From Treponema sp. OMZ 787 (GTDB taxonomy: Bacteria; Spirochaetota; Spirochaetia; Treponematales; Treponemataceae), in assembly GCF_024181225.1 (NCBI RefSeq), contig NZ_CP051198.1, positions 496,001 through 560,000 on the forward strand: 64,000 nt of DNA, written 5' to 3'. The position numbers were made by a program, and so were the translations under genes. The number at the start of each line of letters is the position of its first letter. Positions within the stretch are counted from its first letter, which is position 1. Below the pieces are notes generated by a model. The model had not been told where the DNA came from. It did not search any database and was given only the letters and a program-made list of their open reading frames with translations. Below are positions 46,849 through 54,159 of the stretch, in pieces.

Positions 46849-46971
46849 ATGAGAGTAAAATCTTACTTAGGCTTAAAATTCGGTTTTTCTAATTGTAATT
46901 TTTTGTGTGCCGATTATGTGCATAAAAATGTTAGCCTAGGTTTACCCCCCCCCATTTTCTCTATTAAGTAA
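46849..46971 (+). other. Candidate leaderless leader ORF (40 codons) interrupted at a C9 tract
   Basis: ATG 46849 sits at the predicted transcript start and the frame runs MRVKSYLGLKFGFSN through three prolines from the C9 tract to TAA at 46969-46971. With one C fewer, the same frame would run on for about 75 codons to a TAG at 47171-47173, overlapping the OLD gene start (47164). No homologue is recognised. As at 1616, only tract lengths equal to 2 modulo 3 connect to the next gene; here the count puts it out of frame. Confidence 0.42.
46945..46953 (+). repeat. Poly-C tract, 9 residues
   Basis: Nine C residues in the leader, about 97 nt from the predicted transcription start and 210 nt before the OLD nuclease gene. 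It is the second such tract in the window. Confidence 0.85.
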
Positions 46972-47163
46972 AATATCTCTAATCAAAACTTTTAATACTT
47001 ATTTTTCTCATATAAGGTCTTTCTTTTTTGAAAATAAACCGCTAAAGAATATATGCCGGTATATTTTGCTTGACTTCATAAAAGAAGTATGTTTTTCTAA
47101 TTTTTATTCATCGAATTTAAAATATTTTAATCTAATATACATAAATAAAAGGAGATTTATTGT

Positions 47164-48855
47164 ATGGAAGTAGTATCTTTTTCGGTTGAAAATTTTAGAA
47201 GTATTACAAAGAAAAGTGTAATACCCTTAAAAAAACTTTCTATTTTAATCGGTAAAAACAATGAGGGTAAGTCAAACCTGTTAAAGGCTCTTGGGCTTGC
47301 AATGGATATTATAAGTTCAGGCCGGTTTATAAGGAGACCTATTCGCAGCAGCCGATTGATATTTTCACGGACTCAGAAGTATGACTGGGAAAGGGATTTT
47401 CCAATATCCCTCCAAGAAGATGGTATAGGAGGAGAAACAAGGCTTGGTCTTGAATTTGAGCTATCTCAGGCAGAAAAGGAAGAATTTAATAAGAGGTTTA
47501 AACTTAAACTTTCATCCAATCTTGTATTTGAAATAAGTATAGATTCAAATGTTAAGGTAGAGCTTGAGATAAGTGAACAAAACAAAAAGAACAAAAAAAT
47601 ATTTGGAGACCAAAAACATGAAATATGCGAATTCTTAAAAGAAAAAATATATTTTAATTATATTCCTGCAGTCCGAACCGAGGAAGCTGCTGCAAAAATT
47701 GTCTATGAGCTTATAAGAAATGAATTATTAGGAATCAAAGAAAATAAGAAATATAAACAGGCTTTGGAGTCTATCAAAAAACTGGAAGCCCCTGTTTTAA
47801 AAAAGATTAGCAAGACCATTAAAGATTCGATAGTACAGCTTGTTCCTAATGTAAGGGATGTAATAATTGCAAACGATAGTGAGTCCTCATATATGAGTAG
47901 ACATTTGTATTCCGGTCGTGAATATATCGAAATAGATGACGGTACAAAAACAGGTCTTGAATTAAAGGGAGACGGAGTAAAAAGTTTGGTTACAATGGCC
48001 TTGTTAAAGGATATGACATTAAAAAAAGACCAAATTTCTTTTGTAGCAATAGAAGAACCTGAAAGTCATCTGCATCCCGAAGCTGTACACCTTTTAAAAA
48101 ATAAGATATATGAGATAGCCGAAAAAAATCAAGTAATCATCTCTACACATAGTCCCATCTTTGTAGACCGTGAAAATATAGATTCAAACATCATTATAAA
48201 TGACGGTAAGGCAGCCCCTGCAAGAGATTTAAAAGTTATAAGAGAGGTTTTAGGTATAAAAATATCGGATAACTTAAAAAATGCAGAGCAAGTCTTGGTT
48301 GTTGAAGGAGAAAGCGACTTCATTATTTTGCAAGCTGTACTTCCCCTGTTAAGTAAGGTATTAAAAGAAAAATTAAAGGAAAATTTTTTAATTATAGAAG
48401 AACTAAGAGGCAGTTCAAATATAAAATACAGAATAGGGGAGTTAAAATCTTGCTTTTGTTCTTATCATATTTTGCTTGATAATGATGAAGCAGGACGAAG
48501 AGCAAAGGCTGACAACGAAATACCGGATAAGAATATTACCTTTGTAACTTGTAAAGGTATGAAGGAATCTGAAATTGAAGATACCATAAATGTAGATATT
48601 TATAAAGAAGAAGTAGAGGGAAAGTACGGAATAGACTTATCTTGCAAGTATTTTAAATCTAATAAGAAAAAATGGTCTGAAAGAATGAAGGATGTTTTAA
48701 AAGCTAGCGGAAAAAAATCTGATGAGGATGCATTAAAGGGTATTAAAACAATCGTTGCAAGCTGTGTTAAGAAAAATCCGAAAAAGGCCTTAAATGAAAA
48801 TAAAAAGGAAAGCATTGAAGCTTTAGCAAAAAGTTTAGAAAAAATAAATTTATAA
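47164..48855 (+). CDS. OLD-family ATP-dependent endonuclease (AAA + TOPRIM)
   Basis: The 563-residue product has an SMC/RecF-like ATPase: FSVENFRSITKKS, Walker A IGKNNEGKSNLLKAL (about residues 29-43), signature/Walker B region VAIEEPESHLHPEA (about 300) and the H-loop VIISTHSPIF. A TOPRIM nuclease domain follows (VLVVEGESDFIILQAV, about 380; ILLDNDEAGRRAK, about 440). OLD nucleases act in DNA processing and phage defence (P2 Old, GajA). No GajB-type helicase is adjacent. It is the first gene of an operon with the DGR-target lipoprotein 20 nt downstream and has the poly-C leader upstream. AAAAGGAG supports the start. Confidence 0.88.
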   Translation: MEVVSFSVENFRSITKKSVIPLKKLSILIGKNNEGKSNLLKALGLAMDIISSGRFIRRPIRSSRLIFSRTQKYDWERDFPISLQEDGIGGETRLGLEFELSQAEKEEFNKRFKLKLSSNLVFEISIDSNVKVELEISEQNKKNKKIFGDQKHEICEFLKEKIYFNYIPAVRTEEAAAKIVYELIRNELLGIKENKKYKQALESIKKLEAPVLKKISKTIKDSIVQLVPNVRDVIIANDSESSYMSRHLYSGREYIEIDDGTKTGLELKGDGVKSLVTMALLKDMTLKKDQISFVAIEEPESHLHPEAVHLLKNKIYEIAEKNQVIISTHSPIFVDRENIDSNIIINDGKAAPARDLKVIREVLGIKISDNLKNAEQVLVVEGESDFIILQAVLPLLSKVLKEKLKENFLIIEELRGSSNIKYRIGELKSCFCSYHILLDNDEAGRRAKADNEIPDKNITFVTCKGMKESEIEDTINVDIYKEEVEGKYGIDLSCKYFKSNKKKWSERMKDVLKASGKKSDEDALKGIKTIVASCVKKNPKKALNENKKESIEALAKSLEKINL

Positions 48856-48875
48856 AATAATTGGAGGTTTTGAAA

Positions 48876-49847
48876 ATGAAAAAATTCAAAATTAGGGCAG
48901 TATCTATTACTGCATTGTTGTTGGCTGCGGGGCTCTTATTGACCGGTTGTCCTACAGGTCAGGGAAAATCCGGCGGAGGTGAATCTTCTGAAGTAACTCC
49001 TAATATTCCTGTTGATAAGACATATACTGTAGGTTCAGTCGAATTTACCATGAAAGGTATAGCCGCCGTGGATGCTTCCTTGGGACATAATGATTACAAT
49101 GACAATAAGCCTCATACCGTAAGTTTAAGTGCCTATCTGATAGGGGAGACAGAGGTAACGCAGGAGCTATGGCAGGAGGTGATGGGCAATAACCCGAGCT
49201 ATTTTAATGGAAGCTCCGGCAAAGAACCTGCTGAAGGCGAAACACAGGGAAAGCGTCCTGTAGAAACTGTAAACTGGTATCAAGCAATAGCTTTTTGTAA
49301 TAAACTCAGTATAAAACTGGGGCTTAAACCCTGCTATACGGTAAAAGTTGGAGGAAATCCCGTCGATTTTGAAAATCTTAACTTTGATCAAATTCCTACT
49401 ACTCGTAATACAGATTGGGATAAGGCCGAACTTAATATTAATAAAAACGGTTTTAGACTTCCAACGGAGGCTGAATGGGAATGGGCTGCTAAGGGAGGAA
49501 CTGATGATAAATGGGCAGGAACAGATACCGAGGCTGAACTTACAAACTATGCTTGGTACAATTCAAACAGCGGAAATAAAACCCATGAGGTAAAGAAGAA
49601 GGAGCCTAACGGTTACGGTTTATATGACATGTCAGGAAATGTGTATGAATGGTGCTGGGATTGGTATGGCGATTTGCCGGCTTCACCGGGAGCGGACTAT
49701 GCAGGGCCTGCATCAGGCTCTGGCCGTGTTAAGCGCGGCGGCAGCTGGGGCAACTACGCGTACGACTGCGCTGTAGGCTACCGGGGCATCAGCAGTCCTG
49801 CCCTCAGGGACAACAATCTTGGCATCCGCTTGGCTTGCCGGCCCTAA
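48876..49847 (+). CDS. TvpA-like lipoprotein with formylglycine-enzyme/C-type-lectin fold, DGR target
   Basis: A lipobox LLTGC follows a signal peptide. The roughly 280-residue mature part is a formylglycine-generating-enzyme (SUMF1) fold: FTMKGIAAVDASLG, IGETEVTQELWQEVMGNNPS, RPVETVNWYQAIAFCNKLS, GFRLPTEAEWEWAAKGG, NGYGLYDMSGNVYEWCWDWY and the terminal variable region VKRGGSW...GIRLACRP. In T. denticola this fold in TvpA displays residues varied by a diversity-generating retroelement, so a surface ligand-binding role is expected rather than sulfatase activation. ATG 48876 with GGAGG at 48863-48867 is chosen over TTG 48861. Confidence 0.9.
   Translation: MKKFKIRAVSITALLLAAGLLLTGCPTGQGKSGGGESSEVTPNIPVDKTYTVGSVEFTMKGIAAVDASLGHNDYNDNKPHTVSLSAYLIGETEVTQELWQEVMGNNPSYFNGSSGKEPAEGETQGKRPVETVNWYQAIAFCNKLSIKLGLKPCYTVKVGGNPVDFENLNFDQIPTTRNTDWDKAELNINKNGFRLPTEAEWEWAAKGGTDDKWAGTDTEAELTNYAWYNSNSGNKTHEVKKKEPNGYGLYDMSGNVYEWCWDWYGDLPASPGADYAGPASGSGRVKRGGSWGNYAYDCAVGYRGISSPALRDNNLGIRLACRP
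49710..49847 (+). repeat. Variable region VR1 (in-frame C-terminus of the lipoprotein gene)
   Basis: This 138-nt block, including the stop codon, aligns without gaps to 49955-50092. 27 positions differ: 12 at codon position 1, 12 at position 2 and 3 at position 3. The changed codons are nearly all NNC or NNT, as expected from AAC/AAT codons in a template. The 3' end GGCATCCGCTTGGCTTGC... is invariant, like a homing-initiation site. Confidence 0.85.
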
Positions 49848-49954
49848 GTTCACACATTTTGCCGGAGAGGTTGAGCAGCTGAGGGCGCAGCGTAAGCCGC
49901 TTTAGCGGTTCTAAATTTTTTGGCTAAAAAACGGTATGGACCTTATAAGGTGCC
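49848..49954 (+). other. Spacer between the two VR copies
   Basis: It begins with GTTCACACA, the left arm of the hairpin found after VR2, but the right arm is missing here. A short GC-rich hairpin with a TTTA loop (AGCCGC / GCGGTT, 49895-49910) follows about 48 nt after the stop. About 20 nt before VR2 (GGACCTTATAAGG...) resembles the sequence before VR1, with a frame-closing change. No gene is seen. Confidence 0.6.
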
Positions 49955-50092
49955 GCATCAGGCTCTAACCGTGTTAAACGCGGCGGCAGCTGGGACTACG
50001 GCGCGACCGGCTGCACTGTGGGCTACCGGTACGGCTACGGTCCTGACAGAAGGGTCATCGATTTTGGCATCCGCTTGGCTTGCCGGCCCTAA
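49955..50092 (+). pseudogene. Second variable region VR2: 5'-truncated copy of the lipoprotein C-terminus
   Basis: The frame reads ASGSNRVKRGGSWDYGATG and ends FGIRLACRP-stop, exactly the length of VR1. A TAA at 49946-49948 closes the frame just upstream, and no start precedes it. It is a silent variable-region cassette or the original 3' end left behind by a duplication. It is not a template repeat, because adenines are not concentrated at the variable codons. Confidence 0.8.
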
Positions 50093-50113
50093 GTTCACAC
50101 AAATTGTGTGAAC
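50093..50113 (+). repeat. Hairpin/cruciform directly after VR2
   Basis: A perfect 9-bp inverted repeat GTTCACACA / TGTGTGAAC (50093-50101, 50105-50113) with an AAT loop begins at the base after the VR2 stop codon. Hairpins just downstream of variable regions are known to aid target recognition in DGRs. Confidence 0.75.
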
Positions 50114-50150
50114 CGTTCATATCGTGTACAGTAAGTACAAATAAAGAGTT

Positions 50151-50214
50151 CTCTCCTTATGTAAGTACCGTATCTTAAATAAAAGAACTAGGAAAGCTTA
50201 AGGAGAGTTTTTTT
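50151..50214 (+). terminator. Terminator-like structure between the DGR target and the HRDC relic
   Basis: Stem CTCTCCTTA / TAAGGAGAG (50151-50159, 50199-50207) with a 39-nt loop, followed by seven T residues. An alternative AGTTCT / AGAACT pairing (50147-50152, 50184-50189) would compete with it. Confidence 0.65.
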
Positions 50215-50223
50215 GAGGGAGAT

Positions 50224-50596
50224 ATGCAGTTTAAATTATTTATTATTCCCATATCTAACTATGTAAAAACCATAGATGAAATGAATATTTTTTTGCGTTC
50301 CCATAAAATTATCACCCATACAAAAGAATTCGTTAATTCAGGGGAAAACAGTTTTTATTCCATACTTGTGGAATACCTTGATGGCTCAATTACTACTGCT
50401 GATAAAGTATCTAAGGGATGAACGCAAAAAACTTGCAGAACAAGCAGGTATTCCTGTCTATGCGGTGGTAACGAATGCACAGCTTGCTCAAATTGCAGTC
50501 GAAAAACCTAAAAGCATATCCGAATTATCTAAAATTGAAGGAATCTGCTTTACACATTACTCCCGTATTTGCCCATATTGCAATAAGCTGTTGTAG
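50224..50596 (+). pseudogene. HRDC-domain DGR accessory protein, broken
   Basis: The first frame (50224-50421) reads MQFKLFIIPISNYVKTIDEMNIFLRSHKI, then ENSFYSILVEYLDG, the N-terminal domain of the HRDC-type proteins that accompany diversity-generating retroelements in place of Avd. The HRDC domain itself continues in another frame from about 50405 (LRDERKKLAEQAGIPVYAVVTNAQLAQIAVEKPKSISELSKIEGI). The linker between them is missing, and after KIEGI the sequence diverges and stops. A frameshift, an internal deletion and a damaged end make it non-functional. Its position directly after VR2 is as in an intact DGR. Confidence 0.78.
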
Positions 50597-50836
50597 GGCT
50601 TACTGTAACAAATACCTTTTAACTTGATTATCATAACCGCTAAATTCCCAATTTAAGAAGCTCAAACCGCGACTTTGGCATCCTTTAGTACTTCCCCTTC
50701 TTTGTATTATCATCTTTTCTTTTAGAACAGTTCATTTTGAATTTAAAAAATTAAAATCTATTGAATTTGTTTCAGTTAAAAGTGAAAATAAATTTTTGGA
50801 AAAACCGATGGGGTTCTTAGGGGCGGAGCCCTTAAT
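50597..50836. other. Intergenic region with possible VR/TR remnant and a shared hairpin
   Basis: No gene is seen. At 50668-50686 the sequence AACCGCGACTTTGGCATCC resembles the 3' end of the variable regions (TTTGGCATCC). At 50814-50834 GGTTCTTAGGGGCGGAGCCCTTAA forms a hairpin close to the one at 1151-1172. No reverse-transcriptase motif is present in any frame. Confidence 0.4.
50814..50834 (-). repeat. Hairpin repeat shared with the 1151-1172 locus
   Basis: TTCTTAGGGGCGGAGCCC here and TTCTTAGGGCGGAGCCC at 1152-1168 differ by one G. Both lie beside an Rpn-family gene fragment, here just after its stop on the minus strand. Confidence 0.65.
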
Positions 50837-50995
50837 TTACAGTTCCTCAATCTCAGCTTCGGGAAGACCGGTCATTAATAAAATTTCAGAAATCGGATAA
50901 CCTCTGTTTTTCATAAACTTAGCCGTTTCTATTGATTTTTGCTTTAGGCCTTCAGAAAAACCCTTATATCTAGCGTCCATCTCAAAAGTAGACAT
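50837..50995 (-). pseudogene. C-terminal fragment of an Rpn-family nuclease/transposase
   Basis: MSTFEMDARYKGFSEGLKQKS continues into AKFMKNRGYPISEILLMTGLPEAEIEEL, the characteristic tail of the Rpn family (compare TGLPVEEIEKL at 1544). The nuclease core is missing; upstream lies the ABC ATPase gene. The fragment resembles the end of the broken gene at 769-1544 but comes from a divergent family member. Confidence 0.75.
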
Positions 50996-50999
50996 TAAT

Positions 51000-52079
51000 C
51001 TATATTCTTGCCTTGCCTGTAAGCCCAAGCTCTTCTCCTGCCCTTAGCCTAGCTCTCATATTTTGAATTTTTGCATCCATAATTTCAAGCTCGGCAAGGA
51101 TTTCTTTTTCTTTTTTTGAAGTTTCTATAACGGATGATATTCCTCCGTTTTTGATAACTATCCGCTTATCCGCATAGAGGGCCAGAGCCGGATCGTGTGT
51201 GGCCATCAAAACAATCTTTTCCTTTGAAACCAAAAGCTCCAAGGCTTTTTTGCGGTCTATACCGGCATTTTCTATTTCGTCTATTAGGACGATTGGAGAG
51301 GCGCTTAAAATGGCAGTATCGGCAATCATAAGAGCCCTCGACTGTCCTCCGCTCAAGGCCGTTATTGGAGTATCCAAATTAAATTTTTCGCCTGCAAGAT
51401 TGTTTGCCGCCTCTATAATGTTTTTTACCGCCTCTTCCTTGTTTTTTATTAAACGGCTTTCGGCATGAAGTTCTATAAATTCTTTTACAGACAAATCCAT
51501 TACAAAGTTCATGTTTTGCGAAAGCTGGGCTACAAGTTTATTGTTTACCGAAAAGCGGATTGTTTTATCCGGCGTTTTTCCGTTAATCAAGATGCTGCGG
51601 TTTGTAGGTGTATCGCGTTGGGCTGTCCATTCGATATCGGCTAGGAGTCTTGACTTCCCTGAACCTGTAGGGCCAACAATCGAAATAATTTGAGAAGTAT
51701 AGAGGGTAAGCTCATCAAAGGTTTCCGCCTCTCCCGACTTATTTGTTCCCGGGAGAATTGTAAGGCTTTTAACCTCGTTTGCATCTTCCAAATTTAAAAA
51801 GGCCCTCATTTGAATTATATATTCAAAAAAGGCATCGTACAGTTCTTCTTTGTTTACGGCTTCTTCTTCACAAAGCTCGTCTGAAAGAGATTGTAAAAAT
51901 TCTTTTAAAGTCTGCTCTTTGTTTTTTAAAATACCTATTTCAATCAAGCGGTTTTCATTTATAAAATCTTCAATAAAAGGGTATTCGCTTAAAATATCTT
52001 GAATCGATTTTTCTGAAAGTTTTTTAACCTCTGTATTTTCATCATTTAAACTAAAATTATTTTTCATAGTTTCTTCCAT
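51000..52079 (-). CDS. ABC-type ATPase without permease, with DUF1858-like N-terminal domain
   Basis: The first 110 residues include SIQDILSEYPFIEDFINENRL, similar in pattern to the DUF1858 domain of the binding protein in the same operon. The ATPase follows: Walker A GPTGSGKS (about 137), signature ALSGGQSRALM (about 250), Walker B VLIDEIENAG and the switch His in MATHDPALAL. No membrane segments exist here or in adjacent genes. It is the last of three coupled genes; ATG 52079 lies just after the GTPase stop with GGAGAA upstream. Energy coupling for metal or cofactor handling is inferred. Confidence 0.8.
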   Translation of the reverse strand: MEETMKNNFSLNDENTEVKKLSEKSIQDILSEYPFIEDFINENRLIEIGILKNKEQTLKEFLQSLSDELCEEEAVNKEELYDAFFEYIIQMRAFLNLEDANEVKSLTILPGTNKSGEAETFDELTLYTSQIISIVGPTGSGKSRLLADIEWTAQRDTPTNRSILINGKTPDKTIRFSVNNKLVAQLSQNMNFVMDLSVKEFIELHAESRLIKNKEEAVKNIIEAANNLAGEKFNLDTPITALSGGQSRALMIADTAILSASPIVLIDEIENAGIDRKKALELLVSKEKIVLMATHDPALALYADKRIVIKNGGISSVIETSKKEKEILAELEIMDAKIQNMRARLRAGEELGLTGKARI

Positions 52080-52080
52080 A

Positions 52081-52797
52081 TTAACTGTTTTCTCCCAGTT
52101 CTTGTGCTTCTGCAATCTTCATCTTGCGGATATTTCCCATCTGAAAATTTTCTCCTATTCTTGTTTCACCCAAACAATAAGAGCAGAGGGCCGCCGGCAT
52201 GGGAAAGCGCAGCTCCATTCCTTGTACTGTAGAAAGAGATTCTGCCTTATCCGTTAAAAGGGTGCTAAGCTCAAAGGCACCTTGGCCCGTAAGACCGTTT
52301 ACATGCATGATGACTGCCCGAGGATTTACAGCATTTACCCTTGCCGCAAAAACTTCGCGTTCAGCCTGCGAAACGATGTCTCCCTTTGTGATAACTACAA
52401 TGTCGGCTGACTTTAAAAGAGGGCCTATTTTTTTAGGCGTGTTTATTCCCGACAGGTTGTCGATTACGCAGATGCCTAAGATGCTCTTTATATAGGGAGA
52501 GCATCGGTTGCAAAGACCTGCGGATTCACTTATCAAAAGATCGAGTTTTTCCTTGATGCCCCATTGTACAACCTCTTCAATGTTTGACACAAAGAAGTGA
52601 TCTGGGCAGAGGGAGCCGGATATTCCTTTTTGCACCGGAATGCCTGCTTTTTGATATAGGAGATCATCATCAGTATAAAGGCAGTCGAATTTTACTGCCC
52701 CCGTTTTTATATTTTGTTTTTTTAGAGCTTCGATTGTTTTTAAGATTACGCTCGTTTTGCCCGACGAGGGCGGGCCTGAAAATATTATTAAGTTCAT
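52081..52797 (-). CDS. HypB/UreG-like P-loop GTPase with cysteine pairs
   Basis: The 238-residue protein has the P-loop SGPPSSGKTSVI at its start and a G4-like VVITKGD (about 135). Cysteine motifs SAGLCNRCSPY (about 95) and LCSYCLGETRIGEN (about 205) are candidate metal ligands. This is the style of SIMIBI metallochaperone GTPases that insert nickel or other metals. It overlaps the upstream binding-protein gene by one base (TAATG), and the ABC ATPase follows at once. The metal and client are unknown; Hcp, encoded nearby, is an attractive client. Confidence 0.82.
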   Translation of the reverse strand: MNLIIFSGPPSSGKTSVILKTIEALKKQNIKTGAVKFDCLYTDDDLLYQKAGIPVQKGISGSLCPDHFFVSNIEEVVQWGIKEKLDLLISESAGLCNRCSPYIKSILGICVIDNLSGINTPKKIGPLLKSADIVVITKGDIVSQAEREVFAARVNAVNPRAVIMHVNGLTGQGAFELSTLLTDKAESLSTVQGMELRFPMPAALCSYCLGETRIGENFQMGNIRKMKIAEAQELGENS

Positions 52798-54104
52798 TAA
52801 ATTTTTCCTGCTGCTATTTCAAAATCTTTTTTGATTTTTTCTAAAAGAGAACCTATGTCGTTTTGGTAAATAAAATCCCAGCCTACCCAAGAGAATTTTT
52901 TATCTTCACTTAAACGGTTATCCACATCGGGATTTGTCGACGGGAAAAACCCGCTTTCCGAAAATACCTTTCCTGTTTTTTCTGAAAGAAAGAAGTCTGC
53001 AAAGGCCTTTGTTAAAGCTTCGTTTTCTTTTTTGACAAGCATAAATATAGGAGCTGTTATAGCTCCGTCTTTGGGCCAGACGGTTTTTAATGCCGAGTCT
53101 TCTTTTATCATCTTAGAAAAAAAGTAGGGGCTTATATTTACGGCCGGCGGTTCATTTGCTGCCGGCTTAGGGCCTTTTAAAATAAGAGAAGCCTTGCCCT
53201 TTACCATTTGTGCCGGATGAAGGGAAGTGCTGCATGCCCTGCCTAATTTTTTTATGCCTTCATCTCCAAAACGGCTGTAGATATTTAGGATGACCGAATT
53301 AAAGAGGTCTAAATCGCTGAAAGGTATTGCTGCCGAGTTTTCAAATTCGGGCGCAAGGAGATCTTCCCAAGTTTCAGGTATTTTTCTTCCCTTTAACATT
53401 TCGGTATTTACAATCATTACGGCCGGAACAACTCCGATAATTGCATAATTTTTTTTGCTGTCTCTAAGATCAATATAATCGTTACAAAAGTCCTTATTCA
53501 TTTTTTCGATTGAACAGTGAAAGTCCTTGTTTTCGATAAATGACCCCATGAGTTTTTTGTCAAAAAAAAGTTCAAAACCGGCAGATAAAAGTATATCGGG
53601 AAGATTTTCTTTTTTCCCGGTTTGAGCCTCTTTAATTATCCAGTCGATTCCGAGGTTTGCTGAACGAAGATCATAGCTGATTTTATAGTTTTGTTTTTCA
53701 AGCTCATCTTTATTTTCTTCAATATATGAGGAGTGAAATTCTTTAAAGGCTTCAAGCAAGGGGATCCTTATAGGACACGGCAGAACTCCCTCAATTCTTA
53801 TATTTTTTTTGCCGTCATCATAATTTCCGTTTTGTGCTTCTTCTTTTTTTAAGCTTAAGTCCGTCTCGGCAAAATCAAAATCTTTGCTTTTTTCGATAAC
53901 CTCAATCAGCTCTTTTTCGCACAAGACAATATCAAGATTCTTGGTTAAAAGGGCTTTTTCAAGACTAATCTTTTTCCCCATTATTTTGCGCATAAGGGGA
54001 TTGGTAAGAGGTGTAAAACCTTTTTCTGCCAAGTATCTTATCGTTTCAGGAAAGCGTTCGGTAATATCAAAAACACTTTCATCCATATTAAAATATTTAT
54101 TCAT
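52797..54104 (-). CDS. DUF1858 domain fused to ABC-type solute-binding fold, no signal peptide
   Basis: Residues about 5-65 match DUF1858 (DESVFDITERFPETIRYLAEKGFTPLTNPLMRK). From about 100 the protein is a class II periplasmic-binding fold (CPIRIPLLEAFKEFHSSY, VVPAVMIVNTEMLKGRKIPETWEDLLAPEF, LVKKENEALTKAFADFFLSE) like Fe3+-binding proteins. No export signal precedes it, so it should stay in the cytoplasm. ATG 54104 with CGGAGG 6 nt upstream is preferred to 54128. It is the first gene of the coupled trio, divergent from the Crp/Fnr gene 55 nt away. Confidence 0.83.
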   Translation of the reverse strand: MNKYFNMDESVFDITERFPETIRYLAEKGFTPLTNPLMRKIMGKKISLEKALLTKNLDIVLCEKELIEVIEKSKDFDFAETDLSLKKEEAQNGNYDDGKKNIRIEGVLPCPIRIPLLEAFKEFHSSYIEENKDELEKQNYKISYDLRSANLGIDWIIKEAQTGKKENLPDILLSAGFELFFDKKLMGSFIENKDFHCSIEKMNKDFCNDYIDLRDSKKNYAIIGVVPAVMIVNTEMLKGRKIPETWEDLLAPEFENSAAIPFSDLDLFNSVILNIYSRFGDEGIKKLGRACSTSLHPAQMVKGKASLILKGPKPAANEPPAVNISPYFFSKMIKEDSALKTVWPKDGAITAPIFMLVKKENEALTKAFADFFLSEKTGKVFSESGFFPSTNPDVDNRLSEDKKFSWVGWDFIYQNDIGSLLEKIKKDFEIAAGKI

Positions 54105-54159
54105 TATAATCCTCCGATCTATAATCAAGTTAAAATCAAAATAACCCGAAATTAAAAGT

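Noticed and set aside
47164-48855. Gabija-type defence system (OLD nuclease plus UvrD helicase)
   Set aside because: No helicase lies next to the OLD gene; the UvrD-like AddA is more than 20 kb away and is clearly part of addB-addA.
48876-49847. Functional formylglycine-generating enzyme for sulfatases
   Set aside because: It is a lipoprotein with DGR-style variation at the C-terminus and no sulfatase gene nearby; the fold is used as a lectin-like scaffold.
49955-50092. VR2 as the DGR template repeat
   Set aside because: A template should have A at the variable positions; VR2 has A at some and G, T or C at others, and it ends in the same stop codon as VR1.
49920-50111. 63-codon open frame across VR2 in another frame
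   Set aside because: It is the shadow of the VR2 cassette; the VR frame gives the recognisable protein.
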